From positions 1,759,501 to 1,823,500 of the forward strand of contig NZ_JQNJ01000001.1 in assembly GCF_000745185.1 (NCBI RefSeq): DNA of 64,000 bases, given 5' to 3'. Source of the DNA: Muricauda sp. MAR_2010_75. GTDB lineage: Bacteria > Bacteroidota > Bacteroidia > Flavobacteriales > Flavobacteriaceae. The position numbers and the translations under genes are program-made. Below the pieces are notes generated by a model. The model made no database searches and was not told the DNA's origin. It saw only the letters and a program-made list of their open reading frames with translations. Below, piece after piece: positions 28,035 to 37,979 of the stretch (positions within the stretch are counted from its first letter, which is position 1; every line of letters begins with the position of its first letter).

Positions 28035-28601
28035 TCAGATAAAAAAGTAAACTACCAACATTTTTGAGGGTACTTTCCCCTTGTTTATGGGAACATGGGG
28101 AATTCTGCCATCAAAAAAAATGGAATCTCCCTCTTTTAAGAGCACTTCTTGGTCGCCAATTTCATAATAGCACTCCCCGGTAAGAATGTATTTGAATTCA
28201 AAAGCATCCGTAACCACTTTGTCCCGTTTGGAATTGGGCAACACTTCCAGCAACACACTTTCAAACCCTACAGAGTTCAATTGCTTACCAAAAATGTAGT
28301 TGTAGGTGAAACCGACGGCTTCGTCTTCTTTTTCAATGATGGTCTGGTCGGCTTTTCGGGATACCAAGAAATTGTGTCCGTTTACTTTCGGCATACCATC
28401 AAAGAAATCGGGCATCTCGGTTTCCAAGGCCCCTACAATTTTTAAGAATACAGGGAGGGAAGGGATGGTTCTGCCATTTTCAATGCGGGAAATCAGTCCG
28501 GCCGTAACCCCAGCTTGGATGGCAACGTCGCTGATGGTTTTTTTATTGTTCTTTCGTATATCCTTGATTCGCTTGCCGATACCTATTAAATAGTCTTCCA
28601 T
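28035..28601 (-). CDS. XRE-cupin transcriptional regulator
   Basis: 188 residues: an N-terminal helix-turn-helix (about residues 8-62; SDVAIQAGVTAGLISRIENGRTIPS) and a C-terminal cupin (about 110-185; FKYILTGECYYEIG, EGDSIFFDGRIPHVPIN). Such regulators sense a small ligand in the cupin and often repress a catabolic operon. It lies between the two halves of the phosphonate locus, convergent with the phosphonatase gene (adjacent stops) and divergent from susC, so it is the obvious local regulator. Repeated AGTATTTRT half-sites nearby are its candidate targets. Confidence 0.88.
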   Translation of the reverse strand: MEDYLIGIGKRIKDIRKNNKKTISDVAIQAGVTAGLISRIENGRTIPSLPVFLKIVGALETEMPDFFDGMPKVNGHNFLVSRKADQTIIEKEDEAVGFTYNYIFGKQLNSVGFESVLLEVLPNSKRDKVVTDAFEFKYILTGECYYEIGDQEVLLKEGDSIFFDGRIPHVPINKGKVPSKMLVVYFFI

Positions 28602-28627
28602 AATTTTTCCACTGGATCTTGTTGTTT

Positions 28628-28880
28628 AGTATTTATAATATTTCTTCCCTATTCATAAATACTCAAAAAATCCTTTAATCAACTGTTAAACAATGACATA
28701 TTAAAATATTCATTCCATGCAAGATAGTATAAAAATTGAATATTTGTAAATAATGTTTACATAACATATCACTGATTCTTTTAACCTTTCCGTATCATTT
28801 TTTTAATCTGTATAAAGGCATGGCTTAACGGTCTTATTGGATATTTGTTGATAAATAATTAACCAATATTTACAAATACT
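28628..28880. promoter_or_regulatory. Divergent control region xre / phosphonate-locus susC with AGTATTTRT half-sites
   Basis: The 285-base gap holds AGTATTTAT (28628-28636) facing ATAAATACT (28655-28663), a perfect 9-base inverted repeat around an 18-nt spacer, and ACAAATACT (28872-28880) six bases before the susC start codon. TATTTGTAAATA (28741-28752) is a looser relative. The first sites lie just upstream of xre and suggest autoregulation. No convincing -7 element was found for susC. Confidence 0.35.
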
Positions 28881-28886
28881 CAACAA

Positions 28887-31800
28887 ATGAAAAAATCAAT
28901 CGTAGCATTTTTACTTGCATTTACCGTAAGTATAATGAGCTATTCCCAAACCACATTTTCGGGAACGGTGGTGGATGAAAACAGCGTACCGCTGCCCGGG
29001 GCATCGGTTGTTGTAAAAGGCAGCACCTCAGGGGTGGCTGCAGATTTTGACGGAAACTTTGAAATTGAACTTTCCCAAGAAAGTGCGGTTTTGGTGGTTT
29101 CCTATATTGGGTACATTTCCCAAGAATTTAATACGACAGGACAAACCACAGCTACCATTATGTTGCAACCCGATTCGCAGCAATTGGATGAGGTGGTGGT
29201 TACCGCTTTGAACATTACCCGTGATGAGAAAACACTGGGGTATGCCGTTGAAAAGGTAGGGGGCGATGAAGTGTCCCAATCCACCAGTACCAACTTTGTA
29301 AGTACCCTTTCGGGTAGAGCTGCGGGTGTTCAGGTAGTAACCAACGGAACTGGTCCAGGGCAATCTTCATCCGTGGTAATCAGGGGATACAGTTCCATGC
29401 AAGGAGACAACCAACCCCTATTTGTGGTAGATGGTATTCCGATCAATAATTCTACAGACACCCGAACCAATACGTTGGGTGGTGCCAGCAACATGAACTT
29501 GGATTACGGTAACGGGGCAGCCGAAGTAAACCCAGATGATATTGAATCAGTTTCTGTATTAAAAGGTGCAAACGCAACCGCACTTTATGGCTCACGTGCT
29601 GCCAACGGAGCGGTAATCATTACCACAAAATCTGGACGATCCAGAAAAGGGATGGGTATTTCGGTCAACTCCAAAATGACCTTTGAAAGTATGTTGAAAG
29701 GACCTGAGTACCAAAGAGTATATGGACAAGGTAAAAACTTTGACTTCCAGTTTGTAGATGGTTACGGAAACGGAACTTTTGATGGAGTGGATGAATCTTG
29801 GGGTCCGTTATTGGATGGAACCCTTAGGGCTCAACACGATTCTCCAACCGCTAACGGCTTGCGAGGTGGTGATGTGCATGGATTGGATTTTATATTGGGA
29901 TCATCTGGTGTTGATTTGTCCCGAAGAGGAGCAATCAATCCAACTCCTTTTGTAGACCCAGGAGATCCGGTTGAAAATTTTGTTCAGACGGGAAGAACGT
30001 TAACCAACAATATTTCCTTTTATGGAGGAAATGAAAAAGGGAACTACAGGGTAAGTTATACCAACTTGGATAACGAAGGAATTCTTCCCAACACCGATAT
30101 CAGAAGAAATACAATCTCACTTTCTGGAACGTATGATCTTACAGATAGACTTACCGTAAACTCCAAAGTAAACTACATCAGAACAGATTCTGATAACCGT
30201 CACGTGAATGGCTACGGTACCGAATCTGTCATGTACCTATTTATCTGGTGGGGACAACAAGTGGATGTAAAAGGACTAAGAGATTATTGGCAAGATGGTC
30301 TTGAAGGTTTTCAACAGTTCAATTACAATTACAACTATCATGACAACCCTTACTTCACCATGTATGAAAATACCAATGGGTTGGCCAAGGATAGGATTAT
30401 TGGGAACCTTTCGGCTACCTATAAATTATCGGACAACTTTAAATTCATGGTAAGGGGTGGTCGCGATTTCTTCTCGGAGTATCGCTTTATCAAAAGAGCT
30501 TATTCCACACAACGTTTCCCCAATGGGCAGTATAGAGAGGACAAAATCAATTTCCAAGAGACCAATTTGGATTTCTTGTTAAGCTATGATCAGCAAATTG
30601 GTGAAGACTTCAGCGTAAATGCGAACTTTGGTGGAAACAGAATGGTGCAGAAAAACCATTTTAATGCTTTAATGGCCAATAAGTTGTTGTTGCCTGGAAT
30701 CTATTCTTTCACTAATGCAGATGGTCCTTTGGTACAAACTGTATCCCGACCTGAGAAACAAATTAATTCCCTATACGGTTTTGCCCAATTGGGATGGAAA
30801 GACCAGATATTTTTGGACTTGACCGCACGTAACGACTGGTCCTCCACCTTGCCCAAAGAGAACAACTCTTATTTCTACCCATCTGCTTCCTTGAGTATGT
30901 TGGTAACGGATATGTTTAATATAGACAGTGATGTACTTTCCTTTGCCAAACTACGAGCTGGATGGGCACAGGTTGGTAATGACACCAACCCATACGGATT
31001 GAATAACTTCTTTGCCTTGGGAACTCCTGTAGGGAGCAACCCAACTGCGTCGCCTTCCAATAATTTGGCCAACGCCAATCTTAAGCCTGAAATTCAGACT
31101 TCCTACGAAATCGGAACGGATTTACGATTGTTCAACAACAAAATAGGAATCGACTTTACCTATTATAACACTATTTCCAAGAACCAGATTCTGGATATTG
31201 ATTTGGCCACAACCTCTGGTAAGACTTCCAGAACCATCAATGCTGGTAAGATTAAAAACTACGGAGTGGAATTGATGTTGGATGCTACCCCCGTAAGCAC
31301 TGATAATTTTAGCTGGAACACTATGTTCAATTTCGGTCTCAACAGAAACGAGATTTTGGAACTGGCCGATGGCGTTGACAGATACTCCTACGGAGGAAAT
31401 GGGATTACCTTGATTGCGGAAAAAGGTGGCTCCTTGGGCGATATGTGGGGAACCGGTTTGGTAACCGTTCAAGATGAGAGTAGCCCTTATTATGGAGAGG
31501 TGTTCTTCAACGAAGGTTTGGTCCAACAAGATAATACCCTAAGGAAGCTTGGAAACTTCAACCCAGATTTCACCTTGGGATGGAACAACACCATTACCTA
31601 CAAGAACTTCTCCTTGAATTTCCTTTTCGATTGGAGACAGGGTGGTGAACTCTTGTCTAGAACCCGATTGATTGCCGCAACATCCGGTAATGTGGTGGAA
31701 ACACTTTGGGGACGTTCACCAGAATTTGGTGGACCACACCCAGGCATTCTTGATTCAGGATTGGATTATGGTGGAGCACATTCAGATGGTGTCATCGGTG

Positions 31801-32180
31801 ATGGTGTTAAAGGAGTTTTTGATGTGGAAGGAAACCTGACCGGCTATACAGAAAATGATGTAATTGTTCCCGCAAATGCCTACCACAATAACCGTTACCG
31901 AAGAGATAATGAGACGGAAGGAATCTACGATGCCACTTTCATAAAACTCCGTGAAGCAAAGTTGACCTATGCACTTCCAAGAAAAGTTGTGGATAAAATG
32001 GGAGTTCAGGACTTCAGCTTTTCTTTGATCGGTACCAACCTTTGGTTGTGGGCCAAAGATTTTAACCATGGCGACCCAGAACTATTATCCTTTGGAGGAG
32101 GTTCCTATGTTCCAGGTGTTGAAAATGCAACCGTGCCCACCACCAGAAGTATAGGAATGGCAGTTAGCCTAAGACTGTAA
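28887..32180 (+). CDS. susC: SusC/RagA family TonB-dependent receptor (phosphonate locus)
   Basis: 1,097 residues. Signal peptide ends near SYSQ; then a CarboxypepD_reg-like domain (SGTVVDENSVPLPGASV), plug motifs (LSGRAAGVQV, VVDGIPINNS, LKGANATALYGSRAANGAVI) and a long barrel ending RSIGMAVSLRL. In this locus the imported substrate is probably a phosphonate-bearing oligomer or lipid fragment instead of a plain glycan (inference from neighbours). It is the first gene of a six-gene operon with SusD, two phosphodiesterases, an MBL protein and the PbfA-like lyase. Confidence 0.95.
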   Translation: MKKSIVAFLLAFTVSIMSYSQTTFSGTVVDENSVPLPGASVVVKGSTSGVAADFDGNFEIELSQESAVLVVSYIGYISQEFNTTGQTTATIMLQPDSQQLDEVVVTALNITRDEKTLGYAVEKVGGDEVSQSTSTNFVSTLSGRAAGVQVVTNGTGPGQSSSVVIRGYSSMQGDNQPLFVVDGIPINNSTDTRTNTLGGASNMNLDYGNGAAEVNPDDIESVSVLKGANATALYGSRAANGAVIITTKSGRSRKGMGISVNSKMTFESMLKGPEYQRVYGQGKNFDFQFVDGYGNGTFDGVDESWGPLLDGTLRAQHDSPTANGLRGGDVHGLDFILGSSGVDLSRRGAINPTPFVDPGDPVENFVQTGRTLTNNISFYGGNEKGNYRVSYTNLDNEGILPNTDIRRNTISLSGTYDLTDRLTVNSKVNYIRTDSDNRHVNGYGTESVMYLFIWWGQQVDVKGLRDYWQDGLEGFQQFNYNYNYHDNPYFTMYENTNGLAKDRIIGNLSATYKLSDNFKFMVRGGRDFFSEYRFIKRAYSTQRFPNGQYREDKINFQETNLDFLLSYDQQIGEDFSVNANFGGNRMVQKNHFNALMANKLLLPGIYSFTNADGPLVQTVSRPEKQINSLYGFAQLGWKDQIFLDLTARNDWSSTLPKENNSYFYPSASLSMLVTDMFNIDSDVLSFAKLRAGWAQVGNDTNPYGLNNFFALGTPVGSNPTASPSNNLANANLKPEIQTSYEIGTDLRLFNNKIGIDFTYYNTISKNQILDIDLATTSGKTSRTINAGKIKNYGVELMLDATPVSTDNFSWNTMFNFGLNRNEILELADGVDRYSYGGNGITLIAEKGGSLGDMWGTGLVTVQDESSPYYGEVFFNEGLVQQDNTLRKLGNFNPDFTLGWNNTITYKNFSLNFLFDWRQGGELLSRTRLIAATSGNVVETLWGRSPEFGGPHPGILDSGLDYGGAHSDGVIGDGVKGVFDVEGNLTGYTENDVIVPANAYHNNRYRRDNETEGIYDATFIKLREAKLTYALPRKVVDKMGVQDFSFSLIGTNLWLWAKDFNHGDPELLSFGGGSYVPGVENATVPTTRSIGMAVSLRL

Positions 32181-32219
32181 TCCAAAGTTGAATAAACGAA
32201 CGTGATAACAAATAGAAAA

Positions 32220-33683
32220 ATGAAAAAACAAATCATAATCATTGGAATCATAATCATGGGTGTCATAAGCTCGTGTGATAAATTTGATGTTTCAAATGAG
32301 AACCCTGATGTGGCATTGAGCATCAGCAAAAATCCAGAGCTGTTGTTGACCAACTTCCAGAGAAACTCCATCAGAAGAGTGGTTGGAGATGCTTGGAGTG
32401 AAGGAAACCTAATGGGACAGTATGGAGCCCGTATTGTATTTACCTCTTTTGACCTGTTCGACTGGGGAGATCAAGGAGGAACATGGGACACTCACTATTT
32501 GGCCATCAGGGATGCCAAAGAATTGGAGAAAATCGCCATTGAAAATGAATTGCCAAGTTACGAAGCTGTTTCACTGATCATGCAGACTTGGATGTTCAGC
32601 ATATTGACAGATATGTATGGGGATATTCCATACAGCGAGGTCAACCAAGCTGTGGATGAGGAACCCAATTATACCCCAGTCTACGATACCCAACAGGTTA
32701 TTTATGCCGATATGTTGGTGCAATTGGAACGTGCCAATACCATTCTATCAGGTTCTAATCTTGGTTTGGTAAAGGGTGACTTGTTATTTGATGGAGATTT
32801 GGCGATGTGGCGGAAATTTGCCAACTCATTGCGTCTTCGTTTGGCATTGCGTTTAAGCGAGGTGGATGCATCCACTTCCCAATCCGTAATTGCTGGAATA
32901 TTCAATAACCCAAGCAGCAATCCCGTGATGGAATCCAATGAGGACAACGCTGTGTTGCAGTTTTTGGCAGCCAATCCAGATGCGCATCCTGTGACCGAAG
33001 AATCTGTGTATCGGGTTGGTTCGTACAACGAATATAGAATCTCTGAACACTTTGTACAGTTGTTGCAAAGCTTTAATGACCCACGACTGGATTTTTTCGC
33101 TGACCCAACCGCAAATTCTGTGGAAAATGGGACTCCGGCGATTGAGGGAATGCAAAATGGTATCGTGGACGGACCTGCCTACGAGTACAAAGGAGGGGAT
33201 GCCTTTTTGTCAAAATTCAATATTGATTACTTCTATTTCCAGCCCAACAACAACCAAGCACGTTTAATGCAATTTTCTGAAGTTGCATTCATTTTTGCTG
33301 AAGCAGCGCAGAGAGGATGGATAACTGCCAATGCCCAAGAATATTACGAAATGGGTATAGAAGCCAATTTTGACTATTGGGATGTGGCCTTGCCTGCCGA
33401 TTATCTTACTAGGGTTGAAGTTGCTTTCGATAACACTTTGGAGACTATTATTAAGCAGAAATACGTGGCCTTGTTCTATACCGATTACCAAGGGTTTATT
33501 GAGTTCAAGAGAACTGGATTCCCAAATACGATTGAGCCTGGTCCTGATGCTTTCTACGATGTATACCCAAGCAGGTTTGAGTATCCAAGTGAAGAGGAAT
33601 CCTTAAACAGTGCCAACTACAATGAAGCCGTACAAAGAATAGGTGGAGACCAGATTACCATTAAAGTTTGGTGGGAAAACTAA
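32220..33683 (+). CDS. susD: SusD/RagB family lipoprotein, SusD_2 type (phosphonate locus)
   Basis: About 487 residues from ATG 32220; lipobox GVISSC. The core (ALSISKNPELLLTNFQRNSIR, SLIMQTWMFSILTDMYGDIPYSEV, WRKFANSLRLRLALRLS, and the C-terminal KYVALFYTDYQGFIEFKRTGFP) matches the shorter SusD_2 branch, which tends to bind non-standard ligands and differs clearly from the SusD of the xylan locus. Partner of the SusC encoded 39 bases upstream. Confidence 0.92.
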   Translation: MKKQIIIIGIIIMGVISSCDKFDVSNENPDVALSISKNPELLLTNFQRNSIRRVVGDAWSEGNLMGQYGARIVFTSFDLFDWGDQGGTWDTHYLAIRDAKELEKIAIENELPSYEAVSLIMQTWMFSILTDMYGDIPYSEVNQAVDEEPNYTPVYDTQQVIYADMLVQLERANTILSGSNLGLVKGDLLFDGDLAMWRKFANSLRLRLALRLSEVDASTSQSVIAGIFNNPSSNPVMESNEDNAVLQFLAANPDAHPVTEESVYRVGSYNEYRISEHFVQLLQSFNDPRLDFFADPTANSVENGTPAIEGMQNGIVDGPAYEYKGGDAFLSKFNIDYFYFQPNNNQARLMQFSEVAFIFAEAAQRGWITANAQEYYEMGIEANFDYWDVALPADYLTRVEVAFDNTLETIIKQKYVALFYTDYQGFIEFKRTGFPNTIEPGPDAFYDVYPSRFEYPSEEESLNSANYNEAVQRIGGDQITIKVWWEN

Positions 33684-33687
33684 TGCA

Positions 33688-35361
33688 ATGTCATTTCAAA
33701 AAAAAGTAATAAAGTTTATAGCCATGACCACGGGAATTTTGTTCCTGTGGTCTTGTGCTTCCAAGGAACAAGGAACCATCCAAGGCATAGAGCATGTCGT
33801 TATAATTGGTGTCGATGGCATGAGTCCGAACGGGATTCAAAATGCAAATACCTCAATGCTGGATTCCATGGTCAAAAATGGAGCCGCTACCATGCATGCC
33901 CGTTCCGTTTTACCTTCAAGCTCCAGCCCCAATTGGGCCAGCATGATCACGGGAGCTGATACGGAACAGCACGGGATTACCTCCAATGGGTGGGAGAAAC
34001 ATGATCATGTTATGCCTCCAGTGGTGGCAACCAAAAATGGGATGTTTCCAACCATTTTTGCCCTTTTCCATGATCAACAGCCCGATGCCCACGTAGGTGC
34101 CATTTATGATTGGGATGGATTTGGCCGCTTGTTTGAAAAGGAGGACGTCGACTTCGATATTGATGGGGACCATGAGGACAATACCACGCAAGAAGCAGTA
34201 AACTACATCAAGGAACACACCCCAAAATTCACGTTTATCCATTTGGACCATGTAGATCATGCCGGGCATGGCATGGGGCATGGTAGTCCGGAATATTACA
34301 AATCGGTTGAAAAAGCCGATTCCCTGATTGCGGAAATCGTCAATGCCACCAAAGAAGCTGGAATTTTTGAAAAGACCCTGTTTATTGTTTCCGCCGATCA
34401 TGGTGGATTGGGTTTTGGACACGGAGGCGAAAGCCTGGCCGAAATGGAGATTCCTTTCATTCTATTTGGAGCGGGCATCAAAAAGGGCTACCAGATTGAA
34501 GAAACGGTATACCAATATGACAATGCCCCAACGGTGGCCTACGCCATGGGGCTCCATACCCCACAAGCATGGATTGGAAGACCCATAAAAGGAGCTTTTA
34601 TCGGTAATGAAAAACCCAACTTGACCTATAGGCGAAAAGAACAGATTGCCCAACCGAAGATTCTTCCTGATGCGGGTTACTATGAACCTGCCGGGGGTGT
34701 TTTTAAAGCTGATTCTGTAGCTGTGGTGATGCAAAATCCAAATGGATCAGGGGAGATTCGTTATGTTCTGGGAAGCGAAGTGCCCACTTTGGAAAGTAGC
34801 ACAATTTACCAAGATACCTTTTATCTCAAGGAAACTTCGGTGCTGAAAGCAGGTGTTTTTCACGAAGGGAAATTGGCCAGTACCATCGCCGAAGCGAACT
34901 ATAGAATAGTTGCCAAAACCAAGGAAGACCCAGTTAAGTATCAAGTATTTTATAGTGAGAAAATGGAAAAACTCCCGGATTTTTCAACTTTAAAACCCGT
35001 TAAAGAAGGATTTGTCACCGAATTTTCCCCAAAACAGGCCATTACAGAAGATGTCCAAACCGAGCAGGTGGCTTTGGTTTTTGAAAGCTATCTTGAGGTT
35101 CCTGAAAGTGGCCAATATCGATTTTTTACCAACAGCGATGATGGCAGCAAGCTGTATATAGATGGAAAATTGGTAGTGGACAATGATGGCGATCACGGCG
35201 TAAAGGAAATTGGAGAAGTGGTGGAGTTGCAAAAGGGACGTCGGTTGGTTCGGGTTGAATTTTTTAATGGCGGTGGCGGCTTTCATTTGGATGTAAAATT
35301 CCAAGGGTCCAACATACCCAAACAAATAATCCCGGCGAATTTACTGTATCGTGAAAAATAA
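33688..35361 (+). CDS. Alkaline-phosphatase-superfamily phosphodiesterase with C-terminal PA14 domain, lipoprotein
   Basis: 557 residues from ATG 33688, four bases after the SusD stop. Lipobox LWSC (Cys23). The catalytic domain (about 35-330) has metal ligand Asp43 (GVDGM), a Ser nucleophile in LPSSSSPNW where nucleotide pyrophosphatases have T-x-P-N, and metal residues in HLDHVDHAGHG and SADHGG. Residues about 405-555 form a PA14 lectin-like domain (YLEVPESGQYRFFTNSDDGSKLYIDG). The mix of an esterase domain and a sugar-binding domain suggests surface cleavage of a phospho- or phosphono-diester in a glycan or glycolipid. The substrate is inferred. Confidence 0.82.
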   Translation: MSFQKKVIKFIAMTTGILFLWSCASKEQGTIQGIEHVVIIGVDGMSPNGIQNANTSMLDSMVKNGAATMHARSVLPSSSSPNWASMITGADTEQHGITSNGWEKHDHVMPPVVATKNGMFPTIFALFHDQQPDAHVGAIYDWDGFGRLFEKEDVDFDIDGDHEDNTTQEAVNYIKEHTPKFTFIHLDHVDHAGHGMGHGSPEYYKSVEKADSLIAEIVNATKEAGIFEKTLFIVSADHGGLGFGHGGESLAEMEIPFILFGAGIKKGYQIEETVYQYDNAPTVAYAMGLHTPQAWIGRPIKGAFIGNEKPNLTYRRKEQIAQPKILPDAGYYEPAGGVFKADSVAVVMQNPNGSGEIRYVLGSEVPTLESSTIYQDTFYLKETSVLKAGVFHEGKLASTIAEANYRIVAKTKEDPVKYQVFYSEKMEKLPDFSTLKPVKEGFVTEFSPKQAITEDVQTEQVALVFESYLEVPESGQYRFFTNSDDGSKLYIDGKLVVDNDGDHGVKEIGEVVELQKGRRLVRVEFFNGGGGFHLDVKFQGSNIPKQIIPANLLYREK

Positions 35362-35368
35362 ATAACCC

Positions 35369-36640
35369 ATGTGCTGTGACCTCAAAAAAAACAGTTTGTT
35401 TGTCCTTGCCCTGACCTTGATGGGAATGGGGGGACATGGGCAACAACTTCCTGAATGGGAGCCCGGCTTTTTGGACATTCACCATATCAATACCGGCAGG
35501 GGAGATGCTGCCTTTATGGTTTTTCCTGATGGCACGACCTTGCTGGTGGATGCTGGAGATATGTCCGAAACACATCCAAGAACAACCTCGAGTAGAAATG
35601 CAAAATTGCTTCCCAATCGGTCTAAATCTGCTCCGGAATGGATTGTGGATTACATAGATCAATTCATCCCAAAGAATCAAAAACGGCAGTTGGATTATGC
35701 CCTGATCACGCATTATCATGATGATCACTTTGGAGAGATGGATTCCCTTCGGAAAATAGCTCCGGGCGGTTATCAACTCACTGGAATTATGGAGGTGGGA
35801 ACTTTGATTCCCATTAAAAAATTAATTGACAGAGGGTTCGAATTTCCTATCAATTTAAAGGATGCGAACGTGCAGTCTGAGGCACGCTTTTCCAACGATG
35901 CCTACGGCATGATTCCCACCTTGAAAGAATATTGGAAATTCATCACTTTTCAATCCAAAAAAGTAGGATTGGAAAATGAAGCTTTGAAAGTGGGACACAC
36001 GGACCAAATTGTACTAAAAAATACGCCAAACATTTATCCTGAATTTTCCGTTCAGAACCTCTTTTCCAATGGAGTCATTTGGACGGGTGAAGACACAAAC
36101 ACCCACGCTCTTTTTCAAGCTGGTGAATATCCGGGAGAGAACCCATTGAGCGACGGAATCCGAATCGATTATGGTAAGTTCAATTACTACACCGGAGGTG
36201 ATATTTCTGGGATTGATGGATTGGGTCAAACCGATATCCACAGTTTGGAATCCTACGTAGCACCGATAATTGGCCCTGTTGATGTGGCAACACTCAATCA
36301 TCATGGAAATCGGGATTCCCAAAACCCTTATTATGTCCGAACCATTCGTCCGCGGGTTTGGATCCAGCAAAATTGGACCGCGGACCATCCGGGAGAAGAA
36401 GTGTTGCGAAGGATCACTTCAAAAACATTGTACCCTGGCGAGCGGGATATTTTTTCAACCATAATGTTGCAAGGCACTAAAGATGTAATCGGAGGAAGGT
36501 TGGATCAGTACAAAAGTCAGGAAGGACATATTGTGGTTCGGGTGTATAATCACGGAAACAACTACGATATTTATGTGTTGAACGATACATCCGAAGAACG
36601 GGAAATACGAACAAAACATGGACCATACAAAGCAAGATAA
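35369..36640 (+). CDS. Secreted metallo-beta-lactamase-fold hydrolase
   Basis: 423 residues with a signal peptide ending near GHGQ. The zinc motif THYHDDHFG (H-x-H-x-D-H) is intact, with LLVDAGD before it and LNHHGN late in the chain, as in ComEC-like MBL proteins. It is not PhnP-like in its opening. It lies within the phosphonate operon (7 bases after the phosphodiesterase gene; overlaps the next gene by 23 bases) and may act on an ester or cyclic phosphodiester outside the cytoplasm, but no specific function can be assigned. Confidence 0.75.
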   Translation: MCCDLKKNSLFVLALTLMGMGGHGQQLPEWEPGFLDIHHINTGRGDAAFMVFPDGTTLLVDAGDMSETHPRTTSSRNAKLLPNRSKSAPEWIVDYIDQFIPKNQKRQLDYALITHYHDDHFGEMDSLRKIAPGGYQLTGIMEVGTLIPIKKLIDRGFEFPINLKDANVQSEARFSNDAYGMIPTLKEYWKFITFQSKKVGLENEALKVGHTDQIVLKNTPNIYPEFSVQNLFSNGVIWTGEDTNTHALFQAGEYPGENPLSDGIRIDYGKFNYYTGGDISGIDGLGQTDIHSLESYVAPIIGPVDVATLNHHGNRDSQNPYYVRTIRPRVWIQQNWTADHPGEEVLRRITSKTLYPGERDIFSTIMLQGTKDVIGGRLDQYKSQEGHIVVRVYNHGNNYDIYVLNDTSEEREIRTKHGPYKAR

Positions 36641-37979
36641 GCAAGAATTCATTGTTGAAGGGGATATCAACCTTACATCTGCCAGAGGTGAATGGATGGA
36701 GGATATTGACGGACGTACCAAAGATCTATTGGAAAAAGATGCCAAATATTTTATGCATCAATCCATGTCAACCCCTTGTTTGGATGTGCTGAAGCGTTGT
36801 GAAGGATCATACATTCAAAGCGTTTCTGGGAAAAAATACCTCGACTTCCATGGCAATAATGTCCACCAAATCGGTTTTTCCCACCCAAAATTGGTAAGTC
36901 GATTGACCGAACAACTCCAAGGGCTTACTTTTTCCACGAGAAGATATACAAACGAAGTAGCCATTCAATTTGCGGAAAAGCTCACCTCGTTAACTCCTGC
37001 AGGACTCAACCGAATATTGCTCACCCCTAATGGCAGTTCAGCGATTGGAATAGCATTGAAATTGGCCAGGGCCGTAACGGGAAAACACAAGGTGGTTTCA
37101 TTTTGGGATTCTTTTCATGGCGCTTCGCTCGACGCTGTCAGTGTGGGGGGCGAATCCGTATTTAAGGAGCATATGGGACCTTTGATGCCCGGTGTGGAAC
37201 GTATTCCGCCCCCGATTACCTATCGTGGTATTTTTGAGGGAAATGAGGATAAGGCTCTGGAATATTTGGAGTATGTGTTGTCCAAAGACAATCAGGTTGG
37301 AGCCTTTTTGGCAGAGACCATCCGAAATACCGATGTGCAGATTCCTTCAAAAAAATTCTGGAAGGGAGCTAGATCCCTCTGCACCAAACATGGCGTGCTC
37401 TTGATTTTGGATGAAATTCCCATCGCCTTGGGAAGAACCGGAAAAATGTTCGCTTTTGAAGAATTTGGCATTGAACCGGATATTCTCTGCTTGGGAAAGG
37501 GCTTGGGAGGCGGAATCATGCCGCAAGCTGCCATTGTCACTCGTGAAGAGTACAATGAGTTCGGTCACATATCCTTGGGCCATTACACCCACGAAAAAAG
37601 TCCGTTGGGTGCCGTAGCAGGATTGACCGTTTTGGAGGTCATCGAAGAAGAAAACTTGTTGGAAAAAGTAAAAGCGGACGAAGCTTATATGAAGGCAGCG
37701 CTCTACAAATTGCACCGAAAATATTCGCTGATAGGAGATGTACGTGGCATTGGCCTTTTATGGGGCATAGAATTGGTCACGAATAGGACTACCAAGGAAA
37801 AAGCAGTTGCCGAAGCGGAAGAAATCATGTACGAATGCCTAAAACAGGGGTTGAGCTTTAAAGTTTCCAAAGGAAATGTGCTGCAATTGTCGCCTCCATT
37901 GACGATTACCCGAGAAGAACTGGACAAGGCACTCGAAATATTGAACCAAGCATTTTTAAAAACAAACACGATAGCCTAA
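36618..37979 (+). CDS. pbfA: PbfA-like PLP enzyme, candidate (R)-1-hydroxy-2-aminoethylphosphonate ammonia-lyase
   Basis: 453 residues, class III aminotransferase fold. PLP lysine Lys294 in CLGKGLGGG, Asp265 in ILDEIP and His168 in SFHGAS are in place. DEIPIALGRTG replaces the usual DEVQTGFGRTG of true transaminases, which points to the lyase branch (PbfA and phospho-lyases). PbfA turns (R)-1-hydroxy-2-aminoethylphosphonate into phosphonoacetaldehyde plus ammonia. The PhnX-like hydrolase in the adjoining operon would use the product. A plain aminotransferase remains possible. It overlaps both neighbouring genes (23 bases and 1 base). Confidence 0.78.
   Translation: MDHTKQDKQEFIVEGDINLTSARGEWMEDIDGRTKDLLEKDAKYFMHQSMSTPCLDVLKRCEGSYIQSVSGKKYLDFHGNNVHQIGFSHPKLVSRLTEQLQGLTFSTRRYTNEVAIQFAEKLTSLTPAGLNRILLTPNGSSAIGIALKLARAVTGKHKVVSFWDSFHGASLDAVSVGGESVFKEHMGPLMPGVERIPPPITYRGIFEGNEDKALEYLEYVLSKDNQVGAFLAETIRNTDVQIPSKKFWKGARSLCTKHGVLLILDEIPIALGRTGKMFAFEEFGIEPDILCLGKGLGGGIMPQAAIVTREEYNEFGHISLGHYTHEKSPLGAVAGLTVLEVIEEENLLEKVKADEAYMKAALYKLHRKYSLIGDVRGIGLLWGIELVTNRTTKEKAVAEAEEIMYECLKQGLSFKVSKGNVLQLSPPLTITREELDKALEILNQAFLKTNTIA

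Noticed and set aside
35369..36640. MBL protein as PhnP (phosphoribosyl cyclic phosphodiesterase)
   Set aside because: It has a signal peptide, a ComEC-like opening and a different C-terminal half, and no other C-P lyase gene is present.
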